NCBI RefSeq assembly: GCF_954871325.1
Contig: NC_088777.1
Coordinates: 12,563,366 to 12,627,365 of the forward strand
Origin: Gordionus sp. m RMFG-2023
Lineage: Eukaryota > Nematomorpha > Gordioida > Chordodea > Parachordodidae
Reading direction: 5' to 3'
Length of the DNA stretch: 64,000 nucleotides
Part shown: piece after piece, positions 37,901 to 49,900 of the stretch
Layout of the letters: each line of letters opens with the position of its first letter
Position numbering within the stretch: position 1 is the first letter of the stretch
The notes under the pieces: model-generated
What the model was told of the DNA's origin: nothing
Database searches by the model: none
What the model saw: the letters and a program-made list of their open reading frames with translations, nothing else
Translations under genes and position numbers: made by a program

Positions 37901-40900
37901 ATTCACTAAAAATGCTTATTACCTTTATTTTAAACGATTTAATAAAAAATCTCGATAGCCATTTTTGTTTTTTTAATATTATTTGAATTTTTATAAATAA
38001 ACAAATGCTATATAGATGGCGTTATATTAATTTTTTTTAATAATATATAATTTTTAATAAAAAAAAGGATTTGTAACATGTGTTTATGACGATTTTTGGT
38101 GGTTAGTTACAGTACTAAAAAAGAATTAAATTACTTAGAAGATATATATTTCCTTTTACATCCCCATGGACCATCACCATCCTTTTACCCGAGACAAATT
38201 ATCTGCAAAAGACAAATTATCGGCATTTGAGATATTGTTAATTTGAAAGTCCTTTGCATATGAATATTTTTATGATTTAAGCTTACTTAAACTAAGGAAA
38301 TACAGCATGTATTCCCCGAGTTCCTGGAATGGGACGAGCTAAATTGAATCTTTCTCATAGTTTAATCTCTTGTAAATTGTATTGTTCGTTGGTTATATAT
38401 GTGAAATTTACTGATGGCATGTTTTGTTTTGTAAACTGATATAAATCAACTGGCGTTAAAATGTGTCCAGAACTGATGTGCTGAAGGCTTGAACATGCTG
38501 CTAATCTTTTTAATGTTCCGCCAAGGCCGTCACATGGACCTTTTCCATGGAATGTAGCTGAAAAATGCCATTCAGCTTCTACACCAAAATCTGATTCATG
38601 GTAACACAGATTTATAAAAAATTTTCTGTTTTTATATTGCGCAGCTGATCCGTCAGAGCAGTAATATATTGTTTGGCCTTTTGCTGAATTGATTGGTCAA
38701 AAATTTTATCATTTTAGTCTGGTATAAATGTACAGCAATAACATCCTGTTAAAGTGACTCTGTATTACCATATAATTAAGGTTTTCTATATTGCCATTAT
38801 TATATTATGCTATCATTGGATCGATAGTGGCTTGATTATTTTTTGAACAGTGTCTTAGATTATAAATGCATAATTTTCAAAGAAATCACAAATTATAATA
38901 AATTCATTTGGTTGTAAAAAATGTTTAAGTTTTGAAATATATGATGTTTGATTGGTAGCTATGATAGGAATAAAAAAAATAAATAAGCTGATAAAATCGT
39001 TATTTTCAAATAATAACGATAATAGATCCACAACAATGAAAGGATATATTTACAAATTTTGGCCTTAGTAAGCGCAAAATTATAATAGTTTGAATATAAA
39101 ATTTTAAAATATGTTTATTTTACAATATAGCGTCAATAAAATAATATCTGTGTGGGCTGTCTGCTTACATGCCCCAGCACATTATTCTTGGTTATACTCA
39201 ATTGATTTTTTAATTTTAATCACAATACTATTCATATTTTTATTAAATATTATATACAAAAAAATATAATATAACGCCATCTATATTACATTTTTTTATT
39301 TATAAAAATAATAAAAATTCAAATAAAATTAAAAAAACAAAAATGGCTATCGAGATTTTAAATTAAATCGTTTAATATAAAGGTAATAAATTTTATTAGT
39401 GAATATTAACACCCAAAAAAAATCCCTTCCTAACAATGTTAATTTTTTATTTTTACCGGAAATAAGAAAACACTTGAAATTTTTTTATATTTTCCAGGTA
39501 AAATTTTAAGGGCTATAAAATGATACTCTATCTTAAGTATTTTTTAAAATAACAAGATTTAATGAAATCACGCACTTCGCGATTTTCGACTTTGAAGACA
39601 TATATCTTTGGATCTGGTTGAGCTAGCACTCTAAAATTTTGATTTTATTAAAATTTACAACATAAATAACTAACATGCCAAGTTTCATTCATTTTTGAAA
39701 TTATCGGCTGAATCGCTGTGTCAGGGAATTACCCCTATATATACTAACAATGACGATTTATAATGAATGTGATTTAACTTTAGTTCTTTCATGACCGGTG
39801 TTTTTATGGATAAAAGATTTTGAATAAAACGATTTTACTATATTGTAAAATGAAGATAATAAAGAAAAGAAAAAGAAAGAAAGTTTTTAATGCTTTCAAA
39901 AAATATATAATATTTTTATCATCATAAATATTTTCTCATTTTTTCTATAAGTTTTAATACCTATTGCTGGTTTAATCCAAATAGTCAAATAATAATTTTA
40001 AAATTTTTTCTTTAAAATAACATTCTTCCAGAAAAAAGAATCAACATTACATCAAAATAATCTGGGTACTACAAATGAGGATAACAAAAATTTGGATAAC
40101 TATTTAAATAAAAATGCAGACAGCAGTAATGGTAATCGTATATACAACAATATCGACTCTAGGGCTTTTGCTGCTCTTGGACAAAGTGGCCTTATGGCTT
40201 TATACGATGCCATGTTTGCGCAATACGGTATAAAAACAGCGCAGGTAAAAAAATTAAATATATTAAATTAAAATCATATTCCTTTTAATCTTGAATAAAA
40301 GAATTAGGAGAAGCCACCCTCTTTTGAATTTAGCTATGAATGTTATTACAATATCATCATCGATCTCTTACAGACCCATATTTTGGGTTTGTTATATATT
40401 ATCATGGGCAAATGAGATAAGAATTTTTAAGTTTTTTATGATACTTTTCAACTTTTTCTTAAAACCTTTCCCTAGATATTCTATAATAATTCAATAATTA
40501 TAATATTAAGGTGCTTTTGACTCAACCGGACTTTAATGACAAATTTTGTCGTGACAATTTGAGATCCACTATACAGCAACTTCTGGCCTTGAAGATATGT
40601 CCCATAATCAATGCTAACGATGCCATTGCCCCACCTCCTAAATTGAACAGCGACCTGATTGGGGTTAACCATCGATATTTTTTTACAATTTCAACCTCCT
40701 TCTAAGGCCGTCCTCAAATTAAACGATTTTCAAAATAAAAATTAAGTTTTAAAAGAATCCTGAATTCACAGTTAGCGCGAATTCGCGGCGAAGTATAAAA
40801 AATATGCTGTATTCACCGCCATTTGTATACTTCGTCACGATTGGGGATGAAACTATATTTCTTGATGATAACTAAGCAACTATATTTTTATTCCAAAAAA

Positions 40901-43900
40901 AGGTATTCGGGTAATAAAAAAATGTCTGAAAAATAAAAATGAAACAAAAAATAAATATTTTCCGCTATCCCCCCCTCCCCCCATTTTTTTTAACTCTAAT
41001 TAATTCCGATTTTATGATATTGATTTTAACGTCAAAAATGGGGAAATCAATTCTAGTTTTATATATAAAAAAACATATTATACTAAAGATGATAAGATAT
41101 AATATTATTATATTATCATTCTCATCACTTAGATTATAAGTGTGAAAGACAACGATGTAGTAGCTACCCATTTATCTGTGGACCTTAAAGCCGATTTGCT
41201 AGTTATAATGTCGGATGTGCCGGGCATCTATACGACGCCTCCTTCGTTAAACACGGGTTCATATTCCGACTTTCCCTCTCATAAGAAAGGAGCCGAACTT
41301 ATGGACGTTTTCTGTCCATCTTTGCACTGGGGAAAAGTGAAGCTGGGCCACAAATCCAGGGTTGGTACAGGTGGGATGGAATCCAAAGTTTTTATTTTTT
41401 TTACAACTAATATATTATAATTACTTCCATTTAATTACCATCTTGGGAATGAATACATGAATCAAGGGAGGAAATAATAGCTTATAAAACTATAAGATAG
41501 GATGTAAAACAAAATATGACAAAGAAAAGACCAGAAAATAACGAATAAAAAAAAGAGAGAGATAATTAAAGAGTAAACAAATAAAATAAATTCAAAAAAA
41601 AATATTGTAGATTAATGCCGCTACTTATGCTTTAAACAACGGTTGTTCCGTCATAATATGCGACGGAACGCAACCCAATTCTTTAAATCAAATCATAAAC
41701 GGCAAAAATATAGGAACATTCTTTGTTAACACCTGTCCTTCTACCATTAAAAACGATAACAATGTTTCTAAAAGTGTCAATGATAAACTTCCTTACTATG
41801 TTGAAGATTTGGCCGATTCGGGTTTTTTATCTTACATATGCCTTTTCCCTTTTTTTATACTTTAATATTTGATATTTATAGAGGAATGAGGTGGAAATCA
41901 TTTGTTAATAACAGTGACATTTCTAACCATAGGACAGTGCTAGTTTAAAATCGCAAAAAATATTCTACTACCTAATCTAACTTAACAAAATGAGATGACA
42001 CATCGACACCCACCCCACTTTTTTAATAATCTTCTTTCTGGTATTTATATATCATTCTTGCCCTCCAATATTTTTTTAAGTTTTACTTTTGGCAAATTAT
42101 AAATTTATCAAAATGCAACAAGGATTAAAATAAAATTTGTTTTCAAAATCAGCAAGGAAGGGCAGCAGAAAATTGACTGAACTCACATCAACCCAAAGAG
42201 CTAATATTATCGATGAAATTGCTAACTCCCTCATATCCCAACAAGGACACATAATACAATGCAATGAGAAAGATCTAGAAAGGGCTAAATTAAATAGTAT
42301 TTAATTTAAATTTAAAAAAAAATTATATTCGAATATTTATTAATCATTTTAATTAACCTCGATCATTTTATGGCACACTTAAGTATTTATTACATTAGTT
42401 GATGAGCCATTGTTATGTGAAAGGACTCTTTTTATAATATTTCTAATAATGTTTATAAAGAATTATCTCCTCAACTCCTAAATAGGCTTAAATTGACCAC
42501 TGCAAAATTGAAAGATCTAGCAGATGGCCTCAGATTAATATCTAACAAACTTAGGAGTGATCAAGATATTGTTAATAGGGTTTTGGAGAGAACATTGATA
42601 GCTAAAAACCTGGAATTACTCAAGCTAACAGTCCCCATAGGAGTACTACTTATCATTTTCGAATCAAGACCTGATTCTTTACCGCAGGTTAGTATTTATA
42701 AATAATATTGTTAATGAATACTATATTGTAAATTTTTAGATAGGAGCTTTATCCATTGCCACTGCTAATGGCCTTTTGCTCAAGGGTGGTAAGGAAGCCT
42801 CACACAGTAACGAATGCTTGTATAATATCATCAAATATATCCTGGAAAGATATGGTTGTCAAGATGCTATTTCACTGGTTTAAGATTCTTTCTTTCCTTC
42901 CTGCCTACTTAATTATATTATTTTTTTAAACTTCAACAGAAGTAAGAAGAGGAAGAACAAAATAATGAGATAGATAGAAAAAAAATGTTTTCAATTTTAT
43001 CTAACGCAACATTAAATTTTACTTCTAACAGAGTCAACAGTCCTGTTTTTTTATCTAATAAAGAATTATTTTTTTGAAAACGGTTTTTATATATTTCGAA
43101 ATATTTAAAGTTAATTTACAAATCAGATAAATAATAGGGAAGATATCGATTCACTGTTGAAACTGAAGAATAAAATTGATCTCGTTATTCCTAGAGGATC
43201 CAAACAGTTGGTTTCAACTATTCAAGAAAAATCAAATGGTTAATTATTAATTCATTTCTCGTGATTCATATTAAACTCTTGATTTGTCATTAATGTTAAT
43301 GTACTGTTATTTTCTTGGGGAGAGGTACACGCCTTATTCGCGGTCCTGAATTTAATTTAAACAACTCGCCTAAAATAAAGTTATCCTTATAACTTATATT
43401 TAAACGTTCACGTTTTTTCTCAACTCTAGCTACACCTGTGTTTTTAACTCATCTAAATTTTAAGAGCTAGCGACGTTACTGGACTAATGAAATTATATTA
43501 CTAGATTTTATTTATTTGTTTGAATTCCCCCCTCCCTCCTTTTTATAAAAAAAATTAGGTATTCCAGTTTTAGGTCACAGTGAAGGCATTTGTCACGTTT
43601 ATTTGGATCGAGATGCTGATCTGCAAATGAGCCTTAAAATCGGTAAATAAATAATAATTTTTTTAAAAAAATTATTTGTTAATTTAGATTTAAAAGAATT
43701 AAAACTTCTTATATATTATTCAAAACAATATATGATACTATAATATTAAAACATATTTAGTTTTCTTTATATTGTTAATCGGCTTCAGGGTTCTGGATCA
43801 ATTCAGTGAAATTTTCAAAGATGAATACCTTTTCACAGTGTCCATCTCTATATCTTAGACCCTTTATGTCTTGCCCGCTTTCTTCCATACTTATCGAAAT

Positions 43901-46900
43901 ATTTTATATATTGGTTATATCTATATGTCGACTAAATCTTTAAGTGGCCACCCTTTTGAAGGTTTATTCTTATCAAGTTTATTATTATTCATAATAATAA
44001 TAAAAAACCTTAAGTTAGGGATAGCAAATGCGAATATCCTTCTGCTTGTAATGCTATGGAGACTCTTCTATTGCACAAAGACCTGGGACGAAATGGAACC
44101 TTTCAGCAGATTTATCATATGTTGAATAACGAAAATGTATGAATAGAATTGTATTATATATGTGCCATATTGAGATATGAAATCCATGGGGATTCGGAAT
44201 TTCAATTTTTATTGAAAATGGACCATAATAATTAGAAATATATTTTGTTTACTCTAAATTTTTAAAGGGGACATCGGTTATAATTAAAATTAATTTTATT
44301 TTAAAGGTAATTATGCATCCCGGCCCAAGACTTATACAGAATTTAATATTTATTGACCAAATTTCCTCATTTTTCCCCCTTTCAACGGCGACGTCTTCTT
44401 CCAATAATGACCTTTTGTTCAAAGAATACGGAGATTTGCAATGCAGTGTGGAAATAGTTGAGGATATCGATCACGCTATAGACCACATCAACCAATACGG
44501 AAGCTCTCATACGGATTGTATAGTGACGGATAACGGTGAGTTTAATACACCCATTTAAGTTGATCACTAGATACTTGTAAAAGTTATATTAATCATAGAA
44601 ATATTTTTAATTTAATGCCCGATTTATTTATAACTCCCCTCCCCCTGATCTGAATATATATTATATATCTTGTATCACTCTAAAAACAAAAAATAATTTG
44701 AAAATAGAACCTTATAATAAAATTTTATTCGCAATTTGTTTGTTTTATTATCTTTCTCTAAATATATTTTTTAAGATGAATCTGCCCAAAAGTTTCTTAG
44801 CAAAGTGGATAGTGCCTGTGTATTTCACAACGCCAGCACAAGATTCGCTGATGGATATAGATTCGGATTAGGTATTTATAACATTTAAGCACGCAGGGGC
44901 CCCTACAATGATGAGGGTATGAAGCAACTGCTTCTTAAAATTTGATAGGGGGTACATTTTTTAGAAAATATTGTATCCCTTTGGCTATGGGACGTACTTT
45001 TTTTAAAAAAATTTTTTTTTATTTTAAAATGTAATTTAATTTATAAGGCATGGATAAATGACAGAATATCAATCGCGTTACTATTGCACATGAATCTTCA
45101 CAGACATATATGATGTCTGTCTGATTATCGAAGACTTGCCAATAACAAATCGTCATTAAAATATCTAATACCCTCCAAAAATGTGTCAATAATGAATCAT
45201 AAAAATAATAATAAGATGTTTTGGTTATTTGATTTCTCATAGTCAAGCCTTCTGGGCGAACACACAGCAAGTGAGCAAAATGATAGGTCTAAAACTTATT
45301 GCAGATCCTGCACTTATACAAAAAAATGAAAAAAAAGAAGGGATACAATCTTTTACCATATAATAATATAGCAATAACTTTATTAGCAGGATATATTGAA
45401 AAGGGTGAAACGCCTAAGTCAGTTAAAAAAACTAATAAATATATATTATAGAGATCTGCAAAGTTAGGCCCGGCCCGAACGGGCTTCGGGCGGGGCTTGG
45501 GCCTAATTCTATTTTAAATAATCGGGTTTGGCGGGCCTAATATTTTTTAAAAAATTCGGGCCGGGTCGGGTCGGATTTTGGAAATTTTTTTAAATACATC
45601 TAAATTTATCAATTTTATATTGAATTTTTTATGTAAAATAAAAATATATGATTTTATTTATTGAAACTAAACGACATATAACATATGTCTTTTATTTTGT
45701 GTAATTATAAAAATTAATTTCTATATTTAAATATATTCGGGCCAGGCCGGGTCTGGATAATTTTTTAAAAAAAATTTCGGGCTGGGCTGGACTTGAAGAA
45801 TTAGGCCCGAAGATCACTAATATATTGTACGGGTTCTACCCCTTATTTTCTTAGTTGTGATGGTGCTTAGTGAAAGGATCATTGGAGTACAGGCTTTGAT
45901 TAGAACTGAAACCCCAAAGGTAGCATATAATTGGTGCCATTGCCATCATTAAATTTAATCATTGTTCAATTATGTCAATCAGTAAAGAATTTTAGGATTC
46001 TTAGACGAGATTCGTGTATATTTCAGTGCTCAAATCATGTCAGAATAATATACTAACAAAATCGCGACTATTTTTACGCATAAAGAATACCACTCGGTAA
46101 TATTTTATTATTCGTTTAGATTTAAAATGTTTATTTTATATTTATTATTTTATATTTATAGATGCTGGTTATCATCATATAAGGCTATTGTAAAACATTT
46201 TTGATGCCTTGATGGCAGCTTTGACAATAAAGGATTCTGAAGATTCTGCCACTTCTACCATGGCTAGTGCTATTGTTTTTAAAATAAAAATTTTTATTTT
46301 ATCACTTTATGTTTTAGATAAAATATTGTTTATAACAAGCTTGGTTTGTACAAAATTGCAAACTATTTCGAAGGATATAAAGGTTTGCAATAAAGCAAAT
46401 TAAATTGGCAAACTAATGTTTGATTAATTTGATAATAATGCAATTTTTTTAAGAGAATGGCGGAAGAGACATTTGTTAAAGATGATATCGAAGCAGTTAG
46501 TTTTATTATTTGAATTTGAGCCAAGTTTTTGAAGAAATGTTTAAGTTTCAAAATATTGATATGTTGGCTAAAAAGGGAGACAATAATTTAAATTATATTT
46601 CTTAAATTAATGATGCAATCTTTTTCCAATTTCATTTATTGCAAACCCTTTATCCTTCGACATGATTTGCAATTTAAAACTATAGCATCAGCCATGGTAG
46701 AAGTGGCAGGATCTGTCAACGCTGCCCTCAAGGCATCATAAAGTAGAAGTGGTAATCTTGATGTGCAAAAATCGTTACGATTTTGTTAGTACATCATGTC
46801 ATGTTTTGAGCACTACATATCTTTTAACACTATTAAAATGCACATGAATAAGCCAATAAATAAGTATAAATTTATAAATATGAAGCATTATGATGATAAC

Positions 46901-49900
46901 GCTATGATAAAATTTGAAAAACATATGTTTCGATACGTTGATAAAAAATATGCGATACGATTATAAAAATAATAGCGAATTCGATAAATGGGTATATGAT
47001 TTTTCTTAAATATTATATAAAATAATTATCTCTATTTTAGCTTTATATTAAATTATTTTTAAAACGGAATCAGCTGTAATAATGCTGCGCTAAATAACAC
47101 AACGCTCGAATAACGCGTTTACTATAAATGGTATATAACTTTCATATAAAAAATTGCGAATTTTTCATGATTGGATGTTGCCACTTTATACTCTTGAATA
47201 TAATAATTTTAACGTTTATTAAAATTTTTATTAAATTTTATAGAGTTCAAACAGGATATTATATATTAGCCATTACAAGAATATTTTATAGCAACGAGTG
47301 TAGGTTAGAATTTTTTCATATCTATTATTTTTTAAAATTATTTTAAAATGAATTAGGAATTACAATAATACAATAATACAATTAACCATTGCACATAATA
47401 ATTTAGTAATTATTTGATAATTTAACAATGAGTGGAGATAAAAAATTCAATATCATGTATCATCCTTTTTGAGTTATTAGAATATTTAATAAATTAGTCA
47501 TTATAATATTATAATAATTTAGCGATACCTTGATTATAACATTTATAAACCACAATTTATATAATATATCTGTTCTTTTTATATTAAAATTTATTTTTAA
47601 GTGAGGAGTAGTGTTGCGTAATCGGCTAAAAACTACGCCTAAGCCTAATAAGGCTAAGCCGGTAAGCCTAAAAATCGGCTAAACCTAGTGCTGTTAACAT
47701 TTAAAAAAAAATCGAACGCGTTCAACGTTCATTGACAAAAATCGAACGCGTTCACGTTCAAATTCAAAAAAAGGAACGCGTTCAAGTTCGTGAACGCGTT
47801 CTTGCGTTCAAAATTTTATGATAAATTTTTTTTTAAATTTAATTTAATATAAATAAATGCCTTATATTTTTCAACCCAATATATTAGCCATGATAAAAAA
47901 TAATAGTTTTATTTTGATAATATAATTATAAATACAATATAATTATAAATACAATATAATAGAGCGATAAAAAAATAAATTTATAAAAAATTTTTCTTAT
48001 TAATTTTTAATAATAATTGCTTTCCAAAATTTTCATCTGATAGGCATGAACGCTTGGCACTTAATACAGCGTTAGCTATACTAAAAACTCGCTCAACAGG
48101 GGCAGATGAAGGGATTGCGGTGTTATACTTGATAAACATTCTTTTAAAAGGGGGAATTTATTAAAAACATTTAATGTTTTATCCATTGTCTCAAAAAATT
48201 GAGCTGTTATCATCCTCCAATCTGCCCTCTTCTTCCTCGTTAAAAAAAAAGGATATCTCGGAATTGATTTTAAAACAGTGAAATATTTTTGATAGGGCCA
48301 TGGTAATTCTAATTCATCTAATATTGAATTTTTATTTTCAGAATCTGATGATGAAATATTTATATCCTTGTAAATCCTAATCTATTAAATTAAAATATAA
48401 AATATTTAAATTAATAAACTTTAATCTTATCTTCTCTAGCAGTAGCACGTTATGGTACGTTAATTGCAATATGAAAGAGGAAAAAGTAAAAACAGCTGAT
48501 TAAAAAATATAAGACTTTTATGTTAAAAAATGGATTAAATATTAATTTTTCAAATAAATAAAAATATAAGACTTTTTTGTTAAAAAATGCGGATTAATAT
48601 TAATTTTTCAAATAAATAAAAATAAAAAGTGTTTTTAAAATTGAACGAACGCAAAATTGAACGCGTTAATCAAAGAAAAGGAACGCGTTCACGTTCAAAG
48701 TTCGTCAAAAAAAAGGAACGCCGTTCATCACCTTTTTTCAAAAAAACGAACTTCGTATTGAACGCGCTCGTTTACAACACTAGCTAAACCTAAAAATCGG
48801 CTAAGCCTAATTAGGTTAAGCCTAAAAATCGGCTAAGCCTATATAAATCTGCTAAAATTAAATTAGTCAAAATTCTGCTTCGATGCTTAGTATTAATTAT
48901 TATTTATTTATTTTAGTAAAATAATTTATTTTATTTATATTTAATGTAAATATTTTATTATTATCAACAAATAAACATGATATGATTTAATAGTTTTTAT
49001 TTATATTATTATATTTTGAAATGAAAATAAATTTATTTGATGTTATTTTAATAAAAAAAATAATATGCTGCTATATTGTAAAATTGTAATATTCTTTTTA
49101 ATATAATTTATTAGTGATTTTCACAATCTTCTTTATAAATACATCTTTTATTGAGGAATTATATTGTAAATTTTATTAGATAAATAAACAATCTTTTAGG
49201 TGAAATCTTTTATAATTTTTTTAAAATTATCTATTTTTTATTAAATGAGGTGGATTTTATGAAACTTTTTTGATGATTTTATATGATCTTTTTAAGGATA
49301 ATATTTTAATGTGACAATTGTCATAATCGTTATTTTTAAAGTTTTTTGAATTTTTTTGACGACAATATGTTAAAATAAGTATTAATAACATGTTTAAATA
49401 AAAATTTAGTGAAGATGTACCATAGAAAATTGACAATTGTCATAATTGTTATTTTATAAGTTTTTTGAATTTTTTTGAAGAAAATATGTTAAAATAAGTA
49501 TTAAAAACATGTTTAAATAAAAATTTAGTGAAGATGTACCATAGAAAAGTGACAATTGTCATAATCGTTATTTTTTAAGTTTTTTGAATTTTTTTGAAGA
49601 AAATATGTTAAAATAAGTATTGATAACATATTTAAATAAAATTTAGTGAAGATGTACCATAGAAAATTGACATTGTCATAATCGTTATGTTTAAAGTTTT
49701 TTTAATTTTTTTGACGAAAATATGTTAAAATAAGTATTAAAAAGATGTTTAAATATAAATTTAGTGAAGACAATGAAAAGTGACAATTGTCATATGGGTT
49801 ATTTTTAAAATTTTTTGAATTTTTTTGACGAAAATATGTTAAAATAAGTATATATAACATGTTTAAATAAAAATTTAGTGAAGATGTACTCTAGATAAGC

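Noticed and set aside
40481-40672. Minus-strand frame over P5CS exon 4
   Set aside because: Shadow of the plus-strand exon, which matches P5C synthase codon by codon.
43871-44125. Plus-strand frame overlapping P5CS exon 12
   Set aside because: Wrong frame; exon 12 (44015-44136) in the other frame gives the conserved [19 protein letters not shown].
45019-45270. 83-codon minus-strand frame in ALDH18A1 intron 14
   Set aside because: No recognisable domain or splice context; likely chance openness in repeat-derived sequence.
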